A DNA stretch of 7,258 nt, taken from NCBI GenBank assembly GCA_019242465.1, contig JAFAVL010000544.1, positions 1 through 7,258 of the forward strand, written 5' to 3'. This DNA comes from Chroococcidiopsidaceae cyanobacterium CP_BM_RX_35 (lineage in GTDB: Bacteria; Cyanobacteriota; Cyanobacteriia; Cyanobacteriales; Chroococcidiopsidaceae). The notes under the pieces are model-generated. The model saw only the letters and a list, made by a program, of their open reading frames with translations. It had not been told where the DNA came from and searched no databases. The translations under genes and the position numbers were made by a program. This document shows positions 1 to 4,998 of the stretch, in pieces. Positions within the stretch are counted from its first letter, which is position 1, and each line of letters starts with the position of its first letter.

Positions 1-83
1 ACCTCTGGCAAGATGATGTGACGGGAGTAGCGTTCGTATTCTTCTTTTGTTAGCTGGATGTCATCCAGATTGGGATTTAGCAT
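1..83 (-). CDS. moeB: MoeB/ThiF-type adenylyltransferase (E1-like), N-terminus only
   Basis: Reading the minus strand from the ATG at 83 gives 27 codons before the window ends. The peptide begins MLNPNLDDIQLTKEEYERYS and continues RHIILPE. The segment EEYERYSRHIILPE is the typical start of MoeB/ThiF/HesA proteins, just ahead of their Rossmann ATP-binding fold. Members adenylate the C-terminal glycine of a ubiquitin-like sulfur carrier (MoaD, ThiS or CysO type). Cyanobacterial versions usually carry a C-terminal rhodanese domain, which cannot be seen here. It lies 65 bp downstream of the JAMM protease gene on the same strand, a pairing that fits a shared sulfur-carrier pathway. The choice among MoeB, ThiF and MoeZ cannot be settled from 27 residues. 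The gene is cut by the window edge, not broken. Confidence 0.8.
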   Translation of the reverse strand, partial: MLNPNLDDIQLTKEEYERYSRHIILPE

Positions 84-148
84 GGCAATTTCAAAAATGA
101 GCTTTTCTAATAGCGATGTAACGATAGACCATCCCTGGCAGTTCGTCA

Positions 149-706
149 TTAACAGGCGAGAATTTCCTCTGGCTGGAAACGATTGTTGTCATCGAGGCTC
201 CAGCACAGTAAATCGTCCACTTTGCCTTGTTGAACGGAGACTATAATATACAAGTATCGGTGCCAAGCGTACAACCGATCAAGCTCAGATGGAACAGCAC
301 GGCTATCAGGGTGGGAGTGGTAAATTCCAATTATATCAAGGTGGCGATCACGTGCGATCCGCTGTGCTTGTAGGAGCATTGCCGGGGCGATCGCGTATCG
401 ACGCTTTCTATTCTTTGTTTGTTCGCTATCTGGGGTAGACATGATTCTACTTGCGGGATTTAGAAAAACCTCAGCGCCAGAACGCTCAGAGCTAGGTGGC
501 TTGGCGTTAGCGATGAGTTCCAGGCAATTGCCCTCATATGATTCAGATTCAGCATTCCAGACATTCTCTGTTTCCCAAACTTCTATCAGGGTTTTGTCAT
601 CATTACTTAGTTGCCCTACCATAATGCCGCAGCACTCATCAGGATACATCCTTTCAGCATGAGCGCGGATGGTTTGGAGATGAGAAGCTTGGAGTTTTAA
701 AACCAT
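149..706 (-). CDS. M67 (Mov34/MPN/PAD-1, JAMM) family metallopeptidase
   Basis: The protein has 185 residues. The JAMM zinc site is complete: Glu24 in YPDECCGIMVG, then His130 and His132 in YHSHP, Ser140 and Asp143 in HSHPDSRAVPSELD, which matches the pattern E...HxHP(x6)SxxD. JAMM proteins of this bacterial type cut at the C-terminal glycine of ubiquitin-like sulfur carriers. The best-known example is Mec+ of Mycobacterium, which releases cysteine from CysO-Cys. Residues about 69-105 are a polar, basic stretch (SERSGAE to TKNRKRR) that looks like a variable loop. No signal peptide or membrane segment is seen, so it is probably cytosolic. Its neighbours are a small Fe-S ferredoxin 35 bp upstream and a MoeB-like E1 65 bp downstream, so a sulfur-transfer operon is likely. 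The exact substrate is inferred, not shown. No clear Shine-Dalgarno precedes the ATG. Confidence 0.88.
   Translation of the reverse strand: MVLKLQASHLQTIRAHAERMYPDECCGIMVGQLSNDDKTLIEVWETENVWNAESESYEGNCLELIANAKPPSSERSGAEVFLNPASRIMSTPDSEQTKNRKRRYAIAPAMLLQAQRIARDRHLDIIGIYHSHPDSRAVPSELDRLYAWHRYLYIIVSVQQGKVDDLLCWSLDDNNRFQPEEILAC
387..394. repeat. HIP1 palindrome
   Basis: Perfect GCGATCGC inside the JAMM protease gene. This octamer is strongly over-represented in many cyanobacterial genomes and supports the host assignment. Confidence 0.85.
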
Positions 707-741
707 AGATCATCTACAGTTCGGGTCGATATCTTAATGCA

Positions 742-969
742 TTACTGTGGGGTTTTCTGCAAATCTGGTCGTTCTTCCGGAAGGATTGCCCCTTCCACTG
801 GACAAACTTGGAGACAAATGCCGCAGTCTATGCAGGTAGCGAAGTTAATCCAGTACCAGTCGTTACCCTTGACGTTTTTGCCTGGTCCCTCGTGGATGCA
901 AGCCACTGGGCAGGCATCCACGCAATCTGCAACACCCTCACAGATATCTGTTATGATTGTATGCGCCAT
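742..969 (-). CDS. Small bacterial-type Fe-S ferredoxin (7Fe/8Fe-like)
   Basis: The protein has 75 residues, the normal size for a bacterial-type ferredoxin. The second cluster motif is canonical: C46-IDC49-GIC52-LQVC56-P. The first is altered: C10, five residues, C16, three residues, C20-P, with C24 four residues later. One Cys of a standard CxxCxxCxxxCP is missing, which resembles 7Fe ferredoxins. Those proteins, however, keep seven residues between the first two ligands, so the nature of cluster I is uncertain. It is a soluble electron carrier, and the segment GKNVKGNDWYWINFATC looks typical of a cyanobacterial family of such proteins. It is the first gene of the probable operon with the JAMM protease and MoeB-like gene. 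The region upstream holds a possible -35 (TTGATA, minus strand, 1025-1030) but no convincing -10 at normal spacing. Confidence 0.9.
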   Translation of the reverse strand: MAHTIITDICEGVADCVDACPVACIHEGPGKNVKGNDWYWINFATCIDCGICLQVCPVEGAILPEERPDLQKTPQ

Positions 970-1196
970 AGGTTTCTTGCTTCAGATTCGCTTAAATAGT
1001 CTACAGAGCTGTTTTTCTCTAGCTTATCAAAAAATGCCTCTGTTATGAAAAAAGGAATTATTTTGGTTTTAAATTAACTGGAGAAAAGCCACAAAAAAAC
1101 TTCCGCAACTATCCTAATAAATTCAGTTTTTTCTAGTTTGTTGTCTTCTCTCAAACTACAAAGTAATCTATTGTTTGGTTTCTTGTTAGCAGCCTT
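970..1196. other. Intergenic gap between hisZ and the small ferredoxin gene
   Basis: This 227-bp AT-rich stretch has no coding frame I can support. It should hold the end of the hisZ transcript and the promoter of the ferredoxin-JAMM-MoeB operon, both read on the minus strand. It contains the inverted repeat at 1134-1158, several short A and T runs, and a TTGATA-like hexamer at 1025-1030 (minus). I cannot name a firm promoter or a textbook Rho-independent terminator. Confidence 0.6.
1134..1158. repeat. 7-bp inverted repeat downstream of hisZ
   Basis: The arms TAGTTTG (1134-1140) and CAAACTA (1152-1158) are perfect complements around an 11-base loop. It sits 38 bp past the hisZ stop codon in the direction of transcription. 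On the minus strand it is followed by GAAAAAA, not a T run, so it is not a standard intrinsic terminator. It could still be a weak stem at the transcript end. Confidence 0.4.
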
Positions 1197-2465
1197 TTAG
1201 GAATTGGTATAAAGTGCCGCCCGCTCTTCATTTACTGGCTCAATTATTGGTGAACCTGTCGTTTTGATCCAGGCAATCTGCTGGATACAACGACGACGAG
1301 CATACTCGCGAATCTCCGAAGGATTGCGACCTCCTAAATCTATCTCAACCCGCACTAGATGAATGGAATTTCTCAGTTTTTCCGCATAGGAAAAGGCGGC
1401 GGCGTAAGCTTGGGGTGTCTGAGGAACAACTAGCCAGTTACTAACTGGTATAGCTTGAGGCAACTGATTATTAGACAGTAGAACTTGGTGTAAGTCTTCA
1501 ATATTCAACATGAATCCAATGCCTGGAATCGTTGCCCCTTGTGGGTGGTAGAGTCCTAATAACTGATCGTAACGACCCCCTCGCCCTAAGATCTGTGGCT
1601 GCGTCTTGGTGTTGCTGACAACTTCAAACACAATGCCAGTGTAGTAGTCAATAGTTTGGAGCAGGCTCAGATCTAGGATCAAGGGAAAACTTGCTGTGGA
1701 TCGACCAGCTGACGCTGAAAAGCTCTCATTCAGCAAGGAAACTAGGGATTTGAGATGGTTGAGGGCCTCTTTTTGAGGGAAATCTAACTTTAAACTGCCA
1801 ACCTGCTGCAACACATCAGCTGGGCGTCCACGCAGATCGAGCATAATCCTGGCCCGTTCCCGTAGTTCAGGGCTTAAAGGTAATGTGTCAATAGTAACCC
1901 GGTCAAGATGAGCGATCGCTTGACGAACCTTGTCTTGAATTGTCTCTGGAAAGGTTGAGAGGAGCGATCTGGCGATTCCTGCCTCTCCTAAAACTAAACA
2001 CCACTCGCTTAAGCCCAGATGATTGAGACACTCCGCTAGTACCAGCAGGATTTCCGCATCAGCTAAAAAGCCACTGCTACCTAGCAACTCTACCCCTGAT
2101 TGATAAAACTCCTGCTGCCGATTCAAGCTACTACCCTTTGTCCGGCAGAACACATTGGCATGATAGTACAGGCGCTGCGGATAAGTAATCCCAGCCATAC
2201 GAGTGACAGCTGTCCGGGCAATCGAGGCAGTCAACTCTGGACGCAGCCCTAGTTCTTCCTCCTGTGCATCCTGCAACTGGATGACTGTTGACCGTTGAAT
2301 TGCTCCCCCAGCCATGAGTGTATCTAACCGCTCTAGAGTCGAGGTGATGATCCGGTGATAGCCCCACCGATCAAATACCTGCTGCAAACGTTCTTCAATC
2401 CAACATTTTTGGGCTACGTCTAGAGGCAACAAATCTCTTGCCCCAGCTGGCGGTTGATAAACCAT
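1197..2465 (-). CDS. hisZ: ATP phosphoribosyltransferase regulatory subunit HisZ
   Basis: The protein has 422 residues and resembles the catalytic core of class II histidyl-tRNA synthetase. HisRS-like landmarks in order are GARDLLP (8-14), LRPELTASIAR (74-84), YQSGVELLG (121-129), IDYYTGIVFE (272-281), GRGGRYDQLLG (294-304) and PGIGFMLNIEDL (314-325). The usual HisRS motif-3 arginine (GxGxER) is absent, because this site reads FMLNIEDL, and the His-binding RGLDYY is LQTIDYY. That argues for HisZ, not a working synthetase. HisZ partners the short form of HisG in the first step of histidine synthesis (ATP plus PRPP to phosphoribosyl-ATP) and mediates histidine feedback. The gene for HisG is not in the window. 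The start ATG overlaps the stop of the J-domain gene by one base (TAATG), so translational coupling is likely. Confusion with a true hisS is the main alternative and seems unlikely. Confidence 0.92.
   Translation of the reverse strand: MVYQPPAGARDLLPLDVAQKCWIEERLQQVFDRWGYHRIITSTLERLDTLMAGGAIQRSTVIQLQDAQEEELGLRPELTASIARTAVTRMAGITYPQRLYYHANVFCRTKGSSLNRQQEFYQSGVELLGSSGFLADAEILLVLAECLNHLGLSEWCLVLGEAGIARSLLSTFPETIQDKVRQAIAHLDRVTIDTLPLSPELRERARIMLDLRGRPADVLQQVGSLKLDFPQKEALNHLKSLVSLLNESFSASAGRSTASFPLILDLSLLQTIDYYTGIVFEVVSNTKTQPQILGRGGRYDQLLGLYHPQGATIPGIGFMLNIEDLHQVLLSNNQLPQAIPVSNWLVVPQTPQAYAAAFSYAEKLRNSIHLVRVEIDLGGRNPSEIREYARRRCIQQIAWIKTTGSPIIEPVNEERAALYTNS
1912..1919. repeat. HIP1 palindrome
   Basis: Second perfect GCGATCGC, inside hisZ. 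Both full copies lie left of the tRNA. None is seen in the integrase-side 2.4 kb, in line with different ancestry there. Confidence 0.85.
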
Positions 2466-3322
2466 TACTTGTTCTTCCGACCAAATAGACTACCAAACAC
2501 ACCACCACTTTTCTGTGCCATCTGTTCCAATTGCTTTTTCCCTGCTAGGGCGGTTTCGTCTTTAGGATTCAGCTGTAGAGCACGTTCTAAGTAGACCTTT
2601 GCCATTGGGGCTTGATTTTGCCTCAAATAAACTACTCCCATCAAGCTATAGCAGCGACTATTGTTAGGCTCTATCTTAATAGCTTCCTGCAACTCTGCCC
2701 TAGCTTGGGCTAGGTTATTCTCTGTTATGAACTTTTGGGTACGTTGTAAATACTGAATCACGGGTGATTCTGGTTGTTGTAGAGGTGTTGTGTTAGCTAA
2801 ATTGCCTTTGTCCGCTGGCTGTATGGAGTGCGACTGAATCCCTGTATCTGCTTTACGCACCAAATAAACCAAATTCAGTTCACTTAGTTGGGCGATCAGT
2901 TGCAGGACATGTTCAAGGACATCATACTGCGTTTCTGCAAGCTTATGTAGTGATGTTCTATATACACTATCCACGTTGCTAGTTTGGGATAGCTGCTGGG
3001 ACAATTGGTTTTCCAGCTTAATTGCCGCTGGCTCCTGTGCTAAACGCCTACCCATTCGTGATAGCAGTAGGATATACTCAGCAAAACTGTTGGGCTGAGA
3101 CAATTTTTTGTAAGCAGGGTTGACGAGCTTTGACAACAGTTGACCCGCGAACTCCTTGTCCGTGAAGCATGAGAAGGAGCCGCTATCAGGGTGCAGGCGA
3201 CGAGCAATTTTGAGATAGCGTTTGCGGATTTCCCTAGCATCTGCATCCACCGAAACCCCTAAAATAGCATGGTGGTCGGTGAAATCAAATTTGAACAGCC
3301 CACTATCAATTTTGAAAGACAT
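2465..3322 (-). CDS. J-domain protein with C-terminal TPR repeats
   Basis: The protein has 285 residues. The N-terminal J domain (about 17-75) has the signature H44-P45-D46 in RRLHPDSG, preceded by the basic helix EIRKRYLKIA and followed by a helix ending VNPAYKKLS. The HPD tripeptide is what stimulates the ATPase of Hsp70/DnaK partners. Residues 76-180 form a helical, polar linker with no zinc fingers, so it is not a full DnaJ. Two TPR units follow at about 188-221 (AQARAELQEAIKIEPN) and 222-255 (APMAKVYLERALQLNPKD), normally used to bind other proteins. The tail KSGGVFGSLFGRKNK is short and basic. No signal or membrane segment is seen. AGGG lies 4 bases before the ATG. The stop codon shares a base with the hisZ start. 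A chaperone or assembly role is inferred, and the client is unknown. Confidence 0.85.
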   Translation of the reverse strand: MSFKIDSGLFKFDFTDHHAILGVSVDADAREIRKRYLKIARRLHPDSGSFSCFTDKEFAGQLLSKLVNPAYKKLSQPNSFAEYILLLSRMGRRLAQEPAAIKLENQLSQQLSQTSNVDSVYRTSLHKLAETQYDVLEHVLQLIAQLSELNLVYLVRKADTGIQSHSIQPADKGNLANTTPLQQPESPVIQYLQRTQKFITENNLAQARAELQEAIKIEPNNSRCYSLMGVVYLRQNQAPMAKVYLERALQLNPKDETALAGKKQLEQMAQKSGGVFGSLFGRKNK

Positions 3323-3424
3323 AGAGCCCTGTCAAACCCTGGATTCCTTCTAGTGTACAAGGCACTAAAGATGTATGGAAAGTTTATTTTTATCCTTATA
3401 ACTTGAGACACTTGTCGAAAAATC
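3323..3424 (-). promoter_or_regulatory. Probable promoter region of the J-domain/hisZ pair
   Basis: This 102-bp AT-rich gap between the phosphatase stop and the J-domain start is large enough to hold a promoter. On the minus strand TCGACA followed 18 bases later by GATAAA could be a weak -35/-10 pair, but neither box is strong. I see no intrinsic terminator after the phosphatase gene, so read-through from the ferredoxin/phosphatase unit is also possible. Confidence 0.3.
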
Positions 3425-4261
3425 TCAGCGATTGAAGCTGTCCCAAGCAGATAAGGGAGGCGTCTGCTGTAGCGCATCACTGAGACTGCGATGAATGTAG
3501 CCATTGGTAGCTAAAATCCTGCCTGAATCAATGATGAGGGTGCTGCCATCGTAGGCAGTCACTGTGCCTCCAGCTTCTTCAAGCAGAATCACCCCGGCAG
3601 CAATATCCCAAGGCGCAATTCCCCGCTCCCAGTAACCATCCAAACAACCACAGGCAACATGAGCTAAATCTAGAGAGGCGGAGCCGCTGCGTCGCACTCC
3701 CTGAGTTAGGTGGGTGAGGTGGCAGAATTCGGCATAGTTGTTGTCAGGGGTTTCGCGGCGATCGTAAGCAAAACCAGTCACTAAAAGACTTTGGCTCAGT
3801 TCAGATGTTTGAGATACTTGGATTGGCTGACGATTGCGCGTGGCTCCCAATCCTTTGGCAGCTCGGAACAGCTCGTCGTGAAACGGGTCAAAAATCACTC
3901 CAACTTGGGGAATGCCTGCAATTAAGAGCCCAATAGAGGCAGCAAAAAAGGGATACTGATGGGCATAGTTGGTTGTGCCGTCTAACGGATCTATCGCCCA
4001 GAGGTATTCACTGTCTTTTTTTCCCAACCAACCTGATTCTTCTGCCAGAATAGAGTGGTTGGGCAGGTGACGATGTAGAATGTCCAAGATAGTTGCTTCG
4101 GAGGCTTTATCAGCTGCCGTGACTAGATCACCAGGGCGTCCTTTCTCAGTGACTGCGTCTAACTTGCCAAAATAAGATTGTAATACCCCACCAGCAGCCA
4201 ATGCTGCTTCGGTCGCAATCTCTAAGAAAATTTGCAATTGCTCAGATTTCGGGCAGCTCAT
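3425..4261 (-). CDS. Inositol monophosphatase family protein
   Basis: From the ATG at 4261 the protein has 278 residues. It carries the metal site of the Mg-dependent, Li-sensitive phosphatase family: E74-E75 in ILAEESGW, D91 and D94 in WAIDPLDGTTNYAH, and D219 in WERGIAPWDIAAG. Members dephosphorylate inositol-1-phosphate and related sugar phosphates. Relatives act on PAP, fructose-1,6-bisphosphate or histidinol phosphate, so the true substrate is open. A histidinol-phosphatase role is tempting because hisZ is close, but nothing in the motifs proves it. The frame also opens at a TTG at 4285. I prefer 4261 because an AGGAG motif lies 12 bases before it, inside the longer form, and the first added residues (MRQEILIN) look untypical. 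It starts 50 bp after the [2Fe-2S] ferredoxin stop, so the two may be co-transcribed. Confidence 0.9.
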   Translation of the reverse strand: MSCPKSEQLQIFLEIATEAALAAGGVLQSYFGKLDAVTEKGRPGDLVTAADKASEATILDILHRHLPNHSILAEESGWLGKKDSEYLWAIDPLDGTTNYAHQYPFFAASIGLLIAGIPQVGVIFDPFHDELFRAAKGLGATRNRQPIQVSQTSELSQSLLVTGFAYDRRETPDNNYAEFCHLTHLTQGVRRSGSASLDLAHVACGCLDGYWERGIAPWDIAAGVILLEEAGGTVTAYDGSTLIIDSGRILATNGYIHRSLSDALQQTPPLSAWDSFNR

Positions 4262-4273
4262 ATTTATTAGGAT

Positions 4274-4278
4274 CTCCT
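4274..4278 (-). promoter_or_regulatory. Shine-Dalgarno for the phosphatase gene
   Basis: The minus strand reads AGGAG here, 12 bases before the ATG at 4261. The spacing is slightly long. It would lie inside the coding sequence if the TTG at 4285 were the start, so it decides in favour of the ATG. Confidence 0.5.
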
Positions 4279-4311
4279 GCCTCAAGAGTTTAGCCGATTG
4301 AGCTGCGCCTG

Positions 4312-4680
4312 CTATTCTTCATCTAAAGGCAAACCCGCCCTAACTTTGCCCTTGCCAAAGTATCTACCAAATTGCAGTTCGTAGACTTCATCCTCATCTT
4401 GCGTCTCCACCTCAAGATCAGAACGCGCGTAACTGACACATAATAAGGCATAGCCCTGCTGGCGCAGCTCTGGCAACAGTCCTATTGCCTCTGGCTGGTA
4501 GATCTCTCCCGAGCGCACCCGCACTGCACAGGTTGTACAAGCTCCATTGCGGCAGGAAAATGGTAGCTCTACCCCCTGGCTCTCGGCACTTTGCAGAATG
4601 TAGCGGTCTTCTGGCACCTTGAGGGTGTAAACCTGACCAGAGGCGCGATCGTGAATCTGAATGGTGTAAGAACGGGTCAT
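4312..4680 (-). CDS. Plant-type [2Fe-2S] ferredoxin with C-terminal extension
   Basis: The protein has 122 residues. The four ligands follow the plant-type pattern C43-x4-C48-x2-C51-x29-C81 (FSCRNGACTTCAVRV and ALLCVSY). Photosynthetic ferredoxin (PetF) is about 97-99 residues. This one carries some 20 extra residues at the C-terminus, rich in charged and aromatic residues (VYELQFGRYFGKGKVRAG). That layout matches the FdC2/Fed2-like ferredoxins of cyanobacteria and plants, which are not the main photosynthetic carrier and have been linked to iron response. The assignment to that subgroup is by length and tail only. It is soluble, with no targeting signal. The inositol-phosphatase gene follows 50 bp on. 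Upstream it faces the tRNA-Ser gene divergently across 84 bp. No clear ribosome-binding site is seen. Confidence 0.88.
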   Translation of the reverse strand: MTRSYTIQIHDRASGQVYTLKVPEDRYILQSAESQGVELPFSCRNGACTTCAVRVRSGEIYQPEAIGLLPELRQQGYALLCVSYARSDLEVETQDEDEVYELQFGRYFGKGKVRAGLPLDEE

Positions 4681-4688
4681 GAGTGATT

Positions 4689-4714
4689 GGATTTGGACTT
4701 AAATCCAAAATTGG
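4689..4714. repeat. Overlapping palindromes upstream of the [2Fe-2S] ferredoxin
   Basis: TTTGGA (4692-4697) and TCCAAA (4704-4709) form an inverted repeat with a 6-base spacer, and CCAAAATTGG (4705-4714) is a perfect palindrome overlapping it. They lie 9-34 bases upstream of the ferredoxin ATG, where a repressor site or 5' UTR stem would sit. No known operator is recognised. Confidence 0.35.
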
Positions 4715-4741
4715 TTCTCTAAAAGAATAACGCTTTTATTG

Positions 4742-4747
4742 TATAAT
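4742..4747 (+). promoter_or_regulatory. -10 box of the tRNA-Ser promoter
   Basis: A perfect TATAAT lies 17 bases before the first base of the tRNA. Transcription would start about 10 bases ahead of the mature 5' end. No good -35 hexamer is found at 16-18 bases upstream (that place reads CTAAAA). Confidence 0.6.
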
Positions 4748-4764
4748 TAGAGATTGTCACACCT

Positions 4765-4849
4765 GGAGAGGTGGCCGAGTGGTTGAAGGCGCAGCACTGG
4801 AAATGCTGTTTAGGGCAACTTAACGAGGGTTCGAATCCCTCCCTCTCCG
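4765..4849 (+). tRNA. tRNA-Ser (anticodon GGA)
   Basis: The cloverleaf can be folded by eye. The acceptor stem GGAGAGG (4765-4771) pairs with CCTCTCC (4842-4848), followed by discriminator G4849. The D arm region is TGGCCGAGTGGTTGAAGGC. The anticodon stem CAGCA/TGCTG (4792-4796, 4804-4808) encloses the 7-base loop CTGGAAA with anticodon GGA at 4799-4801. A long class II variable arm follows (4809-4824). The T stem is GAGGG/CCCTC (4825-4829, 4837-4841) with loop TTCGAAT. The long variable arm and anticodon both mean serine (UCC/UCU codons). CCA is not encoded. The 3' half is the probable attachment site for the integrase gene that follows. Confidence 0.96.
4825..4849 (+). other. Presumed integrase attachment site (att) in the tRNA 3' end
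   Basis: The T arm and 3' acceptor strand of a tRNA followed by a same-direction tyrosine recombinase is a classic integration site. The tRNA is intact, as expected when the element restores the 3' end. No second copy of this sequence was found in the rest of the window, so the exact core and the other end of the element are unknown. Confidence 0.4.
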
Positions 4850-4865
4850 TCCCTCAAAACTAAGG

Positions 4866-4912
4866 CCAGACGAGGATTTAGGCGAATCACCTTTTTTTCA
4901 GTCTGGTGATTC
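4866..4912 (+). repeat. Two mutually exclusive hairpins between tRNA and integrase
   Basis: CCAGAC (4866-4871) complements GTCTGG (4901-4906), and GAATCACC (4884-4891) complements GGTGATTC (4905-4912). The two downstream arms share bases 4905-4906, so only one stem can be fully formed at a time. A run of seven T at 4892-4898 directly follows GAATCACC. A smaller stem GATT/AATC (4875-4878, 4885-4888) ahead of that run might end the tRNA transcript. The region could be a tRNA terminator, an element-end site, or a switch ahead of the integrase gene. Confidence 0.4.
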
Positions 4913-4942
4913 CCTATCAAATTTTGCTTGATTTTGGACCAT

Positions 4943-4994
4943 TTTAAGTATCAAATGAGTACCATGGTTGAAGACACAGCACTTGATACTTAAA
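4943..4994 (+). repeat. 12-bp perfect inverted repeat just upstream of the integrase start
   Basis: The arms TTTAAGTATCAA (4943-4954) and TTGATACTTAAA (4983-4994) are exact complements separated by 28 bases. The right arm ends 4 bases before the integrase ATG, so a stem in RNA would cover the ribosome-binding region. As DNA it could be an operator or a recombinase-binding site. The loop holds the palindrome ACCATGGT (4961-4968). A 12-codon frame, MSTMVEDTALDT, runs from 4955 to the TAA at 4991-4993 in the same stretch. Confidence 0.55.
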
Positions 4995-4998
4995 GTCC

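Noticed and set aside
58..1048. Plus-strand reading frames at 58-246, 441-662, 737-1048 and 808-999
   Set aside because: They lie opposite the JAMM protease and ferredoxin genes, which have clear catalytic or ligand motifs. Their translations show no family features.
1134..1158. Intrinsic terminator for hisZ
   Set aside because: The stem is followed by an A run on the transcribed strand, not by T residues.
1197..2465. Histidyl-tRNA synthetase (hisS)
   Set aside because: The motif-3 arginine and the RGLDYY histidine-binding motif are not conserved, which fits HisZ.
2131..3504. Minus-strand frames at 2131-2367, 3040-3246 and 3259-3504
   Set aside because: They overlap hisZ, the J-domain gene and the phosphatase gene in other frames and encode no recognisable protein.
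4285..4285. TTG at 4285 as start of the phosphatase
   Set aside because: It would place the AGGAG ribosome-binding motif inside the gene. The ATG at 4261 gives a normal N-terminus.
4418..4708. Minus-strand 96-codon frame overlapping the [2Fe-2S] ferredoxin
   Set aside because: It is a frame-shifted shadow of the ferredoxin, whose four cysteine ligands are intact in the main frame.
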